DNA from: Dehalococcoidia bacterium
GTDB taxonomy: Bacteria > Chloroflexota > Dehalococcoidia > Tepidiformales > Tepidiformaceae
Assembly: GCA_020432045.1 (NCBI GenBank)
Contig: JAGQHB010000013.1
Coordinates: forward strand, 1 to 64,000
Direction of reading: 5' to 3'
DNA: 64,000 nt
In this document: positions 1 to 8,452 of the stretch, piece by piece
Layout of the letters: every line of letters starts with the position of its first letter
Position numbering within the stretch: the stretch's first letter is position 1
Notes under the pieces: generated by a model
Database searches by the model: none
Told to the model about the DNA's origin: nothing
The model's input: only the letters and a program-made list of their open reading frames with translations
Program-made: the position numbers and the translations under genes

Positions 1-232
1 CCTTCTCCCCGTGTCCGGGGAGAAGGGAGATCGTAGTCCGTGATCCGTGAACCCTCGCCCCCGCCAGGGGGGAAGGGCAGCGTGAGGGGCGCTACAGGCC
101 ACTCGCTGTTCGCTCCGCCCCTCATCCCCGGCCCTTCTCCCCGTGTCCGGGGAGAACGAAGATCGTAGTCCGTGATCCGTGAACCCTCGCCCCCGCCAGG
201 GGGAAAGGGCAGCGTGAGGGGCGCTGCAGGCC
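1..232. repeat. 100-bp direct repeat, two copies, intergenic
   Basis: Two copies of about 100 bp lie at 1-100 and 133-232, separated by 32 bp and differing at only about four positions. Each joins an inverted block (CTTCTCCCC...GGGGAGAAG) to a second GC-rich block ending in GTGAGGGGCGC. Related blocks recur at 11716-11930 and 40485-40645, always between genes, so this is a dispersed intergenic repeat family. The first copy may begin before the window. No gene is visible in the first 247 bases. Confidence 0.8.
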
Positions 233-247
233 GATATCCCCTTCCCC

Positions 248-673
248 TTACCCCCCGACGGCCGCCAGGCCCGCCTGCGCCACTTCCATGTCCTGCGTGT
301 AGTGGCCACCACTGACCCCGATCGCGCCGACCACCTGGCCGTTCGCATTGATCGGATAGCCGCCGCCGAAGATTACGAGCCGGTCAATACCGCCCACCGC
401 GCCCATCGCCAACGGGCCGTCGTCCTTGATGAAGCCGTGCCACGCCTCCGTCGGCATCCCGAACCCAACAGCCGAATACGCCTTGTCCTGCGATACCTGG
501 ATGCTGAGCAGCGCCGCGCCGTCCATGCGGCTGAATGCCTTCAGGTTGCCGCCGTCGTCGCAGACCGCGATGCACATCGGCACACCGATTTCCTTCGCCT
601 TCGCCTCGGCTGCGCGCAGCATCTTCGCCGCCGCCGTCGTGCTGATCGTGCGCTTCGTAACCGTCGTTGCCAT
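248..673 (-). CDS. GlcG/HbpS-like heme-binding protein (DUF336)
   Basis: The 141-residue product matches the small GlcG/HbpS fold (DUF336). Its N-terminal helix (residues about 8-27) is followed by the family pattern of an early AVCDDGGNL segment, an FSRMDGA turn near residue 46, an SxxKAYSA segment and a Gly-rich C-terminal VGAIGVSGG strand. Members bind heme or small ligands or sit beside glycolate-utilisation genes; the exact ligand cannot be read here. The ATG at 671-673 is chosen because a GGGAGG ribosome site lies just upstream; the reading frame stays open far beyond it, but that extension is not protein-like. The gene stands alone and diverges from the membrane protein at 758. Confidence 0.85.
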   Translation of the reverse strand: MATTVTKRTISTTAAAKMLRAAEAKAKEIGVPMCIAVCDDGGNLKAFSRMDGAALLSIQVSQDKAYSAVGFGMPTEAWHGFIKDDGPLAMGAVGGIDRLVIFGGGYPINANGQVVGAIGVSGGHYTQDMEVAQAGLAAVGG

Positions 674-757
674 AACCGGACCCTCCCCACGGGTGTGACG
701 CGGGACTATATCAGAACGGCGAAAGACCGGTAGCGCTACGCGGGCGATACTCGCGCT

Positions 758-1225
758 ATGGACGGCTGGCGATTCGTGCATCTCGTCGCGCTTGCCTGGC
801 TCGGCGCCGGGCTGGGGGCCACGTTCCCCCACATCCTCCGCGCCTGGGCCTCGAAGGACCTGAAGTACAAGGCCTATTCGCTGGTCGAAGCTGCGAACAA
901 CGAGACCCGCATCCTCCTCCCCGGTGCGATGACCACCGGCATCACCGGCTTTTTCTGGGGCGTTGCCGAAGGCTACAACTACGTCCGCGACGGCTGGCTG
1001 GCGGCGCTGGCCCTCTCTTTCGTCTTCTTCTACTTCATCTGCCTGCCACTGCTCGGCTTCGGCCTGCGAAGGGCCCGGCTCGCGGCCCTCATCGCCAACA
1101 AGAAGGGCGAAGAGACCGACGAACTGCGCGAAGTCCTCGAAGACCGCGTGCCGATCGTCTTCGGGACGCTGCTCGTACTCTCCATCCCCTGGATGGCGTT
1201 CCTGGCGATCTTCAAGCCGTTCTAG
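758..1225 (+). CDS. DUF2269-like four-helix membrane protein
   Basis: This 155-residue protein has about four hydrophobic segments (roughly residues 5-28, 55-75, 82-105 and 133-153). A charged cytoplasmic stretch, RLAALIANKKGEETDELREV, sits between the last two. Size and helix arrangement resemble DUF2269-type integral membrane proteins of unknown function; this is recognition by pattern only. It starts at the ATG 85 bp from the divergent heme-binding gene and is followed 100 bp later by an ATPase gene on the same strand. Confidence 0.7.
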   Translation: MDGWRFVHLVALAWLGAGLGATFPHILRAWASKDLKYKAYSLVEAANNETRILLPGAMTTGITGFFWGVAEGYNYVRDGWLAALALSFVFFYFICLPLLGFGLRRARLAALIANKKGEETDELREVLEDRVPIVFGTLLVLSIPWMAFLAIFKPF

Positions 1226-1324
1226 GGCGGGGGAGCGGTTCCTCCGGCGACTCCTGGCCAGCTCCCGCAACGATCCGGACACGGGGTGACGTGCCGGTTG
1301 GCGTATTCTGCACCCTGACTTCCA

Positions 1325-2101
1325 ATGCCGCGCAAACAACGCACCATCCGGCTGCCCGCCCCCTATCTCCGTCGAGTCTGGATCGACCCGGAGCGGGTCC
1401 CGGACCCTGCGAACTACCCGTTCAACCTGCCGCTCTTCCATGGCGGCTTCGACCTCACCTTCGATTCACCGGTGACGATCATCGTCGGGGAAAACGGGAC
1501 GGGTAAGTCCACGCTTCTCGAAGGCATCGCGGCCCTTGCCGGCTATGACGAGGCTGGTGGCGGCAAAGGCTATGCTCCCGTCGATCACGCGCTGGCACGG
1601 GAGACGATGGGCGGCGCGCTTTCGCAGGCATTGCGGGCGAGCTGGCTGCCGAAGATCACGCGCGGCTGGTTCTTCCGCGCCGAGAGCTTCTTTTCGGTCG
1701 CGCGTTACCTCGATGAAATGGCGACGCTCTACGGGGGGTGTGCGCCGGACTTTCTCTCGCACTCACACGGCGAAGGCTTTCTCCGCTTCTTCGAAGAGCG
1801 CTGCGCGACGCAGGGCATTTTCATCTTCGACGAGCCTGAATCGGCACTCTCACCCACGCGGCAAATCGAATTCCTGAAGGCGCTCCAGCGCATGGATCGG
1901 TCGGGCATCTCCCAGGTCATCATGGCCACACACGCGCCGATGCTGATGGCCTACCCGAACGCCAGCCTGCTGCGGCTCACCGGCCGCGGCATCGAGCGCA
2001 CCAGGCTCGAAGAGACCGAGCACTTCCAGCTCATGCGGGAATTCACGGCCGGACCGGCGGAGTTCATTGAGAGAGCGCTGGAGGGCGGGATGGGCCCCTG
2101 A
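1325..2101 (+). CDS. AAA/ABC-type predicted ATPase (COG3910-like)
   Basis: A 258-residue soluble, stand-alone ATPase with ABC-type motifs. Walker A (GENGTGKST) is at residues 55-63, a signature-like SHSHGEGF is near 145-152, Walker B (IFIFDEPESALS) is at 165-176, and a switch histidine lies in MATHAP near 203. No membrane segments or partner permease are present, so it belongs with the cytosolic predicted ATPases of COG3910 rather than with transporters. The C-terminal segment with EFTAGPAEFIERAL is typical of that group. Cellular role unknown. The start is the ATG shortly after a C-rich leader; no strong ribosome site is obvious. Confidence 0.85.
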   Translation: MPRKQRTIRLPAPYLRRVWIDPERVPDPANYPFNLPLFHGGFDLTFDSPVTIIVGENGTGKSTLLEGIAALAGYDEAGGGKGYAPVDHALARETMGGALSQALRASWLPKITRGWFFRAESFFSVARYLDEMATLYGGCAPDFLSHSHGEGFLRFFEERCATQGIFIFDEPESALSPTRQIEFLKALQRMDRSGISQVIMATHAPMLMAYPNASLLRLTGRGIERTRLEETEHFQLMREFTAGPAEFIERALEGGMGP

Positions 2102-2221
2102 CCGGAGCCGGTAACCGCCTTCGAGCCAGATTGGAAACCGCTTTACCGCCCGATCGCACGCTCGCGCGGCCGGCGAGAGAGTGAATGCCAGCGCGGCCTT
2201 AGGGCCGCAGGGAGCGATTCG

Positions 2222-2719
2222 TTGGAGATCTTCGGCATTCCCGCCCATCCCTTCTTCGTGCATGTCCCCGTGGTGCTCATCCCCGTCGCGGCGATCGGCA
2301 TCGCGGCAACGGGATGGCGGAAGCAGTGGCGGCGCTGGTTCATCATCCCGCTGCTCGCGCTCACCCTTGTAGGCGGCACGTTCTCCGTCCTCGCTGCCAA
2401 CAGTGGCGAAGACCTGGAGCACGCCGTGAAACGCAACGCATCGACGGCCGAACGCGATCGCATCAGCGACCACGTCGGGGCTGGCGAGACCGCCCGCAAT
2501 CTCTCCCTCCTGTTCGGTGCGACTGCCATCGGCCTGGGGGCCGTCGTGTTTCTCGATGAGCGAAAGCAGGTCCCGGCATGGGCGCCGCTGGCCGTCTACG
2601 CGGTCGTCGTCCTCGCCGGCGCGGGCGCGACCGTTGGCATGGTGGTCGCCGGGCACTCTGGTGCAGATGCCGCATGGACAGAGCGCCTGGCAGCGCAGGC
2701 GACCACCGGCGGCGGCTAG
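2222..2719 (+). CDS. DUF2231-family membrane protein
   Basis: The 165-residue product begins with the characteristic IPAHPFFVHVPVVLIP segment of DUF2231 (COG4244) and has about four transmembrane helices (about 12-28, 40-58, 94-112, 121-143). The connecting loop is rich in charged residues, with a conserved-looking GETARN turn. The start is a TTG; no in-frame ATG sits before the conserved HPFFVH motif. Function unknown; in some species these proteins lie near redox or heavy-metal genes. Its stop overlaps the stop of the convergent arsR-type gene by four bases. Confidence 0.8.
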   Translation: MEIFGIPAHPFFVHVPVVLIPVAAIGIAATGWRKQWRRWFIIPLLALTLVGGTFSVLAANSGEDLEHAVKRNASTAERDRISDHVGAGETARNLSLLFGATAIGLGAVVFLDERKQVPAWAPLAVYAVVVLAGAGATVGMVVAGHSGADAAWTERLAAQATTGGG

Positions 2720-3036
2720 CCCGGCTTTTCTTCCACCACCCGTTTCAGGTTCAACAACGACCGGTCAGCGACCGGCAGGAACGCCTGCAAGAACGTCCGG
2801 TAGATCTCGGTGACGGGCGCGGTGTCGACGGCGTAGCGCTGCTCCCGCCCCTGTGCCCGCGAATGCACCATCCGAGCCCGCCGCAGGACGGCGAGGTGCC
2901 GCGACACGGCCGGACGGCTGATGTCCGGGAACCGCGCCGCGATCTCACTCGCCCCGAGCCCCGGCTCATCGCGCAGCAGTTCGAGAATCCGGCGCCGCAC
3001 CGGGTGGGCAAGGGCCCCGAAGGCGTCAGCCGCCAC
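2716..3036 (-). CDS. ArsR-family winged-helix transcriptional regulator
   Basis: A 106-residue ArsR/SmtB-type repressor with a compact winged helix-turn-helix. The recognition helix is in ISRPAVSRHLAVLRRARMV (about residues 39-57) and the wing follows around GREQRYAVD. No metal-binding ELCVCDL motif is present, so this is the non-metal subgroup commonly paired with an SRPBCC (AHSA1) protein. Here the SRPBCC gene lies immediately upstream with an 11-nt overlap, which supports one transcript in which the regulator probably controls both. Confidence 0.9.
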   Translation of the reverse strand: MAADAFGALAHPVRRRILELLRDEPGLGASEIAARFPDISRPAVSRHLAVLRRARMVHSRAQGREQRYAVDTAPVTEIYRTFLQAFLPVADRSLLNLKRVVEEKPG

Positions 3037-3484
3037 CGGTCACGCCCTCGACGATCTGCTGCAGGCGAAGCAGGTGATGGTTGTCCCAGCCCGACTCGAA
3101 CCCGTTGAGGTCGTCACCCGGCGTTGCGGAAGCCGCTTCGAATCCGTGCTGGAACAGCTCCACCATCGTGCCGCCCGCTACCGGCGTCAGCCGGAACGTG
3201 ATCAGCGGCGGCTTCTTCCAGCCGTGCCCGACCCAATCCTGTTCGAACGTGAGCTCGTTTGGCGGTTCGAACACCAGCACGCGGCCGGAGAACATGAGAC
3301 CGTCGCCGCCCGCGTCGGTCACGACTATGCCGCCGGCGCGCGGCTCGTACACCTTCAGTTCGTGGCCGGTGCCATACCAGGCACGCATTCGCTCGAATGT
3401 CTCGAACTCCTGCCAGACACGTTCGGGCGGGGCGGCGATCCAGCCGGAGCGCCGCACGTTCAGGGGGCCGATTGGTGTCGTCAT
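3026..3484 (-). CDS. SRPBCC/AHSA1-domain protein
   Basis: A 152-residue START-like (SRPBCC) protein. The N-terminal RRSGWIAAPPERVWQEF strand-helix is the AHSA1 hallmark. It is followed by a beta sheet (about 44-110), a G-H-G-W-K turn, and a long C-terminal helix carrying GWDNHHLLRL. These domains form a hydrophobic cavity for lipids or aromatic ligands; the ligand is unknown here. It is the first gene of a two-gene unit with the ArsR regulator, a frequent arrangement. It starts at the ATG at 3482-3484, after a GGAGAGAA-like leader on the minus strand. Confidence 0.9.
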   Translation of the reverse strand: MTTPIGPLNVRRSGWIAAPPERVWQEFETFERMRAWYGTGHELKVYEPRAGGIVVTDAGGDGLMFSGRVLVFEPPNELTFEQDWVGHGWKKPPLITFRLTPVAGGTMVELFQHGFEAASATPGDDLNGFESGWDNHHLLRLQQIVEGVTGGG

Positions 3485-3504
3485 CGGGGTTCTCTCCGTC
3501 CTGT

Positions 3505-3540
3505 GCTATGAAATACGTAACCTCTTTGTTATGCATTTAG
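3505..3540 (-). promoter_or_regulatory. AT-rich leader with imperfect dyad, candidate ArsR operator/promoter
   Basis: This is the only AT-rich patch upstream of the SRPBCC-ArsR pair. It holds the dyad GTAAC-N6-GTTAT (3517-3532, one mismatch) 33 bp before the start codon. ArsR proteins commonly bind such dyads in their own promoter. Inference only. Confidence 0.25.
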
Positions 3541-3642
3541 TCCGAAACTACGCGCCTCCGGCATCAGGTGCAAGAGCCAACCACGCCCGCCCGTGCGCCC
3601 TCCTGTACCATCGCCAGACCACGAACTCCCGAGGCCGAAGTC

Positions 3643-4209
3643 ATGACCGAACGCATCTCCTGGTATCCCATCGCCCCGCGTGAATCGCTCGCGCCAGAGA
3701 CGCAGACGCTCTTCAACATGCTCGAAGAGAAGCTCGGCTTCGTGCCCAACGTCTTCCTCGCCTTCAGCTGGAAAGGCCCTCGCTTCGATAAGTGGCGCGC
3801 CCACTTCGAGGACCTGATGCAGCCGTCGCCGGGCCTTGGCAAGGCCGAGCGCGAGATGATCTCCGTCGCCGTCTCCATGCAGAACGGCTGCCTTTACTGC
3901 CTCGCCGCCCACGGCTTCGCGGTCCGCGCCCTGCTCAAGGACCCGGTGAAAGGCGACCGCGTCACCTTCGACTACCAGCGCGCCGGGCTCAGCGAGAAGC
4001 ACGTGGCGATGCTGGACTACGCGGTCAAGATCACGAATGAGCCCGCCGCCTGCAACGAGGCCGACATCCAGTCACTCCGCGATGCCGGGTTCGTCGACGA
4101 AGACATCTGGGACATCGCCGAGGTCGCCGCGATGTTCAACTTCACCAACCGTCTCGCCTCCGCAACAGGCATGCTGCCCAACCCCGAATACCACGCGATG
4201 GCACGATGA
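3643..4209 (+). CDS. AhpD-like peroxidase-related protein (carboxymuconolactone decarboxylase fold)
   Basis: A 188-residue alpha-helical protein with the AhpD/CMD fold. The redox pair is in NGCLYCLAAHG (CxxC near residues 85-88, followed by the conserved histidine). The context WLSVAVS/ISVAVSMQNGC is typical of the 'uncharacterised peroxidase-related enzyme' family (alkylhydroperoxidase AhpD core). It probably acts as a disulfide-linked peroxidase or thiol-redox protein in the cytosol. The ATG at 3643 is chosen over an in-frame start 75 bp upstream, because the conserved domain starts at ERISWYPI. It overlaps the next gene by ATGA. Confidence 0.9.
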   Translation: MTERISWYPIAPRESLAPETQTLFNMLEEKLGFVPNVFLAFSWKGPRFDKWRAHFEDLMQPSPGLGKAEREMISVAVSMQNGCLYCLAAHGFAVRALLKDPVKGDRVTFDYQRAGLSEKHVAMLDYAVKITNEPAACNEADIQSLRDAGFVDEDIWDIAEVAAMFNFTNRLASATGMLPNPEYHAMAR

Positions 4210-4439
4210 GCGGCGTCAACGGTGGCCGAACCTCCGGACTCCGAACCCTGCTTACCCGCCTCACCTCGCCTGGCTACGTGCTCATCGCGCCGTTCCTCGT
4301 GATCGCCGTCCTCACGTTCGTGCTGGACCTCTCGTTACCCGAACGGTTCCTGCTTGTAGCCATCCTCGCCGCGATCGTGGTCGCGGTCCGCTACTTCTAC
4401 CAGCCCTGGTGGCTGCGCAAGTACGGGCGGCGCCGGTAG
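4206..4439 (+). CDS. Small two-helix membrane protein
   Basis: A 77-residue protein translationally coupled to the AhpD-like gene by a 4-nt overlap. It has two hydrophobic segments (about 25-43 and 50-65), ends in a basic tail (WLRKYGRRR), and has no recognisable domain. The coupling suggests it is real and expressed with the upstream gene; function unknown. Confidence 0.65.
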   Translation: MSGVNGGRTSGLRTLLTRLTSPGYVLIAPFLVIAVLTFVLDLSLPERFLLVAILAAIVVAVRYFYQPWWLRKYGRRR

Positions 4440-4985
4440 GGGCAGAGGGCAGGGTGAGGGCCAGGCGGAATGGTGTGTCCTGGCTACGACGTGACATGGT
4501 CCGAGGAGAGAGGAGGCGACTGGCATCGGAGCATCGCCACTTCAGTACGGAGCGCACGAAGTCCGCTGAGGATCGAACCGAGGTCGACATCTTCTTCGAA
4601 CCGTACGCCTGGCTCGCGACACCTGGTGACTAGGGCACCGCTGCGGGCGCCGGCGCGGGCGGGCGATGGGTTTGCCATGTGTTTCACGGGGTTCTCCCAG
4701 GGTCACCCCCTAACGTGGGCAAATGGCATCGAGGAAAACTCGTGCCCTGCGCACACTCATACCAGTCCGTGCAAAGTGGCGAGCCATGGAAAGAGCCGTG
4801 GGTGCTATCGCAGGACGCCGCCAAACAGTGTGCCTCCGATCGTGTCGGTTCGTTGCGGGCATCGCGGGCGCACGGACGGGCTCGTGCATGCCGTCGTCTC
4901 TTCTATAGAGTAGGGAGCTCCAGAGAGTAGGGAGCTCCAGAACGGCCTCACGGCTGTGTTAAGTGAGCCGAAGGGAGCCGAGCGT
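4440..4985. other. Intergenic region without a confident gene
   Basis: About 545 bases between the small membrane protein and the ABC exporter. Short open frames on both strands (for example 4484-4687 minus) have no recognisable domain or convincing ribosome site. The only clear structure is the 17-bp tandem duplication at 4907-4940. The promoter of the ABC operon should lie here, but no good -35/-10 pair is evident. Confidence 0.6.
4907..4940. repeat. Perfect 17-bp tandem duplication containing a GGAGCTCC palindrome
   Basis: AGAGTAGGGAGCTCCAG occurs twice head to tail at 4907-4923 and 4924-4940, with no mismatch. Each copy carries the 8-bp palindrome GGAGCTCC. It sits 46-79 bp ahead of the GTG start of the ABC ATPase gene, so it may affect the promoter or leader of that operon. 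Confidence 0.85.
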
Positions 4986-5690
4986 GTGGACGAGAAACAC
5001 GAACAGACTGGCCTAATCCGGCTGCTCGGTGTCGAGAAGGTCTACCGAACGGGAACGGTAGAGTTCGCGGCACTGCGTCATATCGACCTGACCATCCATC
5101 ACGGGGAAATGGTTTCGATCGTTGGGCCTTCCGGAAGCGGGAAATCGACGATCCTAAACGTCATCACGGGCATCGATCGTGTGACCGCTGGCCAGGTGAG
5201 CGTCGACGGTAACCGGATCGACCTCATGAGCGAAGAACAACTGGCGGCGTGGCGCGGACGCAACCTGGGCATCGTCTTCCAGTTCTTCCAGCTCCTTCCG
5301 ACCCTCACCGCGCTCGAAAACGTCGTCCTACCGATGGAGTTCGCCAGGTTCTCCAAGGGGCAGGAACGCATCGATCGCGGCTCCCGAAACCTGGACCTCG
5401 TCGGTCTTGGAGACAAACTCAACCATCTCCCGGGCGAACTGTCTGGCGGCGAGCAGCAGCGTGTGGCTATCGCTCGCGCACTCGCCTGTGAGCCCTCGAT
5501 CCTCGTCGGCGACGAGCCCACCGGGAATCTTGATTCGGAATCGGCTGGACGCATGTTGGACCTGTTCGTGTCGCTTAACCAATCCGGCATGACGGTGATC
5601 TTCGTGACCCACGACCGTCAGCTGGCCAACCGTGCCTCGCGGACGATTTCTATCCGCGACGGACGGGTCGAAAGCGAAACCTCGCGGTGA
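4986..5690 (+). CDS. ABC transporter ATP-binding protein (LolD/MacB/FtsE type)
   Basis: A 234-residue ABC ATPase of the LolD/MacB branch. It has Walker A GPSGSGKS (residues 47-54), a Q-loop at FQFFQLLPTLT (near 99), signature LSGGEQQ (152-158), Walker B ILVGDEPTGNLD (172-183) and the H-loop histidine at FVTHD (209). It would power the permease encoded next, which overlaps it by four bases. The GTG at 4986 is preferred over the GTG at 4956, because AAGGGAG lies 8 nt before it and the family N-terminus begins with the RLLGVEKVY strand. Codon choice looks less GC-biased than the neighbours, a hint of transfer. Confidence 0.9.
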   Translation: MDEKHEQTGLIRLLGVEKVYRTGTVEFAALRHIDLTIHHGEMVSIVGPSGSGKSTILNVITGIDRVTAGQVSVDGNRIDLMSEEQLAAWRGRNLGIVFQFFQLLPTLTALENVVLPMEFARFSKGQERIDRGSRNLDLVGLGDKLNHLPGELSGGEQQRVAIARALACEPSILVGDEPTGNLDSESAGRMLDLFVSLNQSGMTVIFVTHDRQLANRASRTISIRDGRVESETSR

Positions 5691-8038
5691 GCGTGTTGGC
5701 ACGGAAGTCGTGGAGGGATGTGCGCCGCCGGTCCGCACGTTCGCTGTTCACGGCCGCCACCATCGCTGTAGCCGTGGCCAGCCTCTCGCTTTTCGGCATC
5801 ACCGGCCTGCTCGATCGAGCCATGGACCAGCGCGTGGTCGAACATCGCCTCCACGACGTACGGCTCTTCGTTGAAGACACCAGCATCTCGACGGCGGATC
5901 TCGACGAGTTACGCGCAGTTGCCGGCGTGGCAGCGGCGGATGCCAGGACCACCTTCAGCTCGCGACTGCGGGACGGCGACCGGCGCACCGAGGTGCTGCT
6001 CGTCGGCATCAATGACTTCGAGGACCAGCCGGTCAACCGCGTAGAGCGGGACTCCGGGTCGTTCCCCGGCCCGGCCGAGGCCCTCAGCGAGTCCCAGAAC
6101 GCGCGCAGCGGGCGTTACGGCGGTGGCGAGGGAGACAGGATCGACCTGGAAGACAACAGCGGGGGCCTCCATCCCGTCACGGTCGCCGGCCGCGGTACGA
6201 CGGTGGAATACAGCAGCTATGTGGCCGATGCCGCAGCCGTGCTCTACCTGCGGCAAGAGTTCGTGAACGCGATTAGCGGGGCACGCGGTGTCAACACGAT
6301 TGACTTCCGGGTGACCGACCCTGATGACGCGGAAGCGGTGCTTTCGGGAATTCGGACGTGGTTCGCGACACACCGGCCGGACGTGACCTTCACCGGCCTT
6401 CCCGAGGTCCGCGAACCCGGGACGTGGCCAGGCCAGGACCTGGTGCAGAATTTCACAACGCTGTTCTACGTTGGCGGGCTGCTGGCGCTCATTTCGGCGG
6501 TTGCCCTTGTCTCGAACACCATGACGACGATGGTGGCGGAGCAGCGGCGGGATGTAGCCATCATGAAGGCGATCGGCGGCCGCCGCAGGCAGATCGTGGG
6601 CTCGTTCCTCAGGACAGTCTGGCTGCTGGCAGCAGCGGGGACGCTCGTCGGCACCCTGGCCGGTATCCCGTTCAGCAACCTGCTGGCAGGCGCGGTCGGT
6701 GGTCAGTTCGGAGTCGACCCTGAGTGGGGTTTCTCGGTGCCCGTCCTTCTGCTCAGCGTTGTGGTCGGGATGCTGGCGGCCACGCTGGCTGCGATCCCGG
6801 CCGTCCTTCGGGCGGCGCGGATGTCCATCCGGGACGGACTCGCTTCCGGGCTTTCCGCGACGCAGGGCTCGTGGGCTGACCACGTATTGCATGGGGTGCG
6901 CCTGCCCCTAACCGTTCAGGTTGGCCTCAGAAACATCACTCGGCGCAAGGGCCGGACGATCGGGACGTCTCTGCAGGTGGCGCTCGCCACTGGAATCGCC
7001 CTCGGCTTCTTCGGTGTGGGCGCCACGGTTTCGAACCTCACGACCAGAAACTGGAATGCTATGAGCTGGGATGTTGAGCTGCGCCAGCAAGCCAATGTTG
7101 GATTCGACCATCAGTCACTGACCGTCCTCGAAGGTCTTGATGGCTTCGGGTCGGCGGATCCATTGCTCTTCAATGCGGTCGAGATCGACGGAGTGCAGTA
7201 CGAAGCCTGGGGTATCCCACCCGGCACGGCGATGTTCGACCCGGAAATCCGCTCTGGCCGCTGGTTCGAGCCGGGCGATGCCGACATGGCCGTCGCCGTT
7301 GTCGGTCCAGCGCTGGCGAAGGTGGAGGGCCTAAACCCTGGAGACGTAGTCACAGTGGAGACTGCGAGCGGCCCCGTGGACTTCACAATCGTGGGCGTGG
7401 ATGGCCGCATCCTGTACGGCGGATTGCTGATCTACGTTCCGCTGCCAGCGTTCCAGCACATCCTGCGTAGCGAGGACGTGAACGGCTACTGGCTGCAATC
7501 GGCAAGCCAGGATGAGAACGATATCGACCGGCTGGCCGCCACCGCTGAGGACGCGCTCGGCGCCGCGGGCATTCCAGCGACTACCAAAGTCCACCACGTG
7601 GAGTTGGAAGCGAATCTTTCAGCGTTCCGGCTCCTCACAGCCGCACTCGCGATCATGAGCGTGCCGATCGTCGCACTCGGTCTCATTGGGCTCGTTAACA
7701 TGATGACGATGAATGTGTTGGAACGGACGCGCGAGATTGGAGTCCTGCGCTCCATCGGCGCGAGTTCGTCGTCGATTAGGCGGATTTTCAGGACGGAGGC
7801 ACTCGCCATTGCCTTCGTTGGCTGGCTGATCGCCGTCCCCCTGGGGTGGTTCATCGGCTGGGGGCTCATTCGGATCGTCTCCGAACTCTTTAGCTTCGGC
7901 GATGTCAAATACACGTTTGACCTTTGGCCCGTTCCGCTGGCACTCGCCGTGACACTGGCGTTGGCATGGGTAGTGGTCATCGCCCCGCTTCGCAGGGCGA
8001 CACGGCTCCGCCCGGGCGATGCCCTGCGCTACGAATAG
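5687..8038 (+). CDS. ABC transporter permease with two FtsX halves
   Basis: A 783-residue permease with a first transmembrane helix near residues 17-40, a large extracytoplasmic domain (about 41-255), and a first FtsX core of three helices (about 258-375, with MVAEQRRDVAIMKAIGG as the coupling helix). A second ectodomain (about 430-640) and a second FtsX core (about 645-780, with LERTREIGVLRSIGAS) follow. This double MacB-PCD/FtsX layout is typical of type VII-like ABC exporters that move lipids, lipoproteins or peptides, or act mechanically across the membrane. The start is a GTG coupled to the ATPase stop. Together with the ATPase it forms a complete exporter, with no periplasmic adaptor nearby. 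Substrate unknown. Confidence 0.9.
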   Translation: MSVLARKSWRDVRRRSARSLFTAATIAVAVASLSLFGITGLLDRAMDQRVVEHRLHDVRLFVEDTSISTADLDELRAVAGVAAADARTTFSSRLRDGDRRTEVLLVGINDFEDQPVNRVERDSGSFPGPAEALSESQNARSGRYGGGEGDRIDLEDNSGGLHPVTVAGRGTTVEYSSYVADAAAVLYLRQEFVNAISGARGVNTIDFRVTDPDDAEAVLSGIRTWFATHRPDVTFTGLPEVREPGTWPGQDLVQNFTTLFYVGGLLALISAVALVSNTMTTMVAEQRRDVAIMKAIGGRRRQIVGSFLRTVWLLAAAGTLVGTLAGIPFSNLLAGAVGGQFGVDPEWGFSVPVLLLSVVVGMLAATLAAIPAVLRAARMSIRDGLASGLSATQGSWADHVLHGVRLPLTVQVGLRNITRRKGRTIGTSLQVALATGIALGFFGVGATVSNLTTRNWNAMSWDVELRQQANVGFDHQSLTVLEGLDGFGSADPLLFNAVEIDGVQYEAWGIPPGTAMFDPEIRSGRWFEPGDADMAVAVVGPALAKVEGLNPGDVVTVETASGPVDFTIVGVDGRILYGGLLIYVPLPAFQHILRSEDVNGYWLQSASQDENDIDRLAATAEDALGAAGIPATTKVHHVELEANLSAFRLLTAALAIMSVPIVALGLIGLVNMMTMNVLERTREIGVLRSIGASSSSIRRIFRTEALAIAFVGWLIAVPLGWFIGWGLIRIVSELFSFGDVKYTFDLWPVPLALAVTLALAWVVVIAPLRRATRLRPGDALRYE

Positions 8039-8111
8039 GAATGCGGCCGCGCCAGCGGTCGGATGCTGGTGGCAGGTGGTACGCGTTGCCAACGGGCAAT
8101 GGCTCGCGGCA

Positions 8112-8330
8112 ATGGCCCGGCGGCGGGGTACGTGGACCGTCATCCATGGCTGGAGTGTCCCGCACGGTCTCTCGATCGCGAGCAACGCGAAGCGGTATCA
8201 CCCCCGCGTCCGGCTGGCCCGGGAAGGCGAGTCCCGGCTCTACAGTCTGACGGCTCAACAGATAGAAGAGCTGCACCGGGTCGGAAATTCGTTCATGGTC
8301 CTCTGGCGCGACCTTCCTGCGACGGGCTGA
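8112..8330 (+). CDS. Possible small hypothetical protein
   Basis: A 72-residue frame whose C-terminal part (LTAQQIEELHRVGNSFMVLWRDLP) looks protein-like, with an amphipathic helix and normal codon bias. The first part is basic. No domain is recognised and no ribosome site is clear, so it may be chance. It occupies part of the 414-bp space between the ABC permease and the convergent NnrS-like gene. Nothing else is seen there. Confidence 0.3.
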   Translation: MARRRGTWTVIHGWSVPHGLSIASNAKRYHPRVRLAREGESRLYSLTAQQIEELHRVGNSFMVLWRDLPATG

Positions 8331-8452
8331 TGCCATCGGCGATCCCTCGGCCGGGGAGCATCGAATCAATGCGGCGCGAGTCCCCGGCTCATGAGTCCAG
8401 CTGAGGAAGATGCCCGCCCGCACCCCGGCAAGTCCGGAGACAGCCGTTCGCG

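Noticed and set aside
674-1441. Long in-frame N-terminal extension of the heme-binding-like gene
   Set aside because: It overlaps two plus-strand genes, is Arg/Gly-rich with no domain, and a good ribosome site precedes the ATG at 673.
4484-4687. Minus-strand 67-codon frame in the gap before the ABC exporter
   Set aside because: No ribosome site, no recognised motif, and competing frames of similar length on the other strand.
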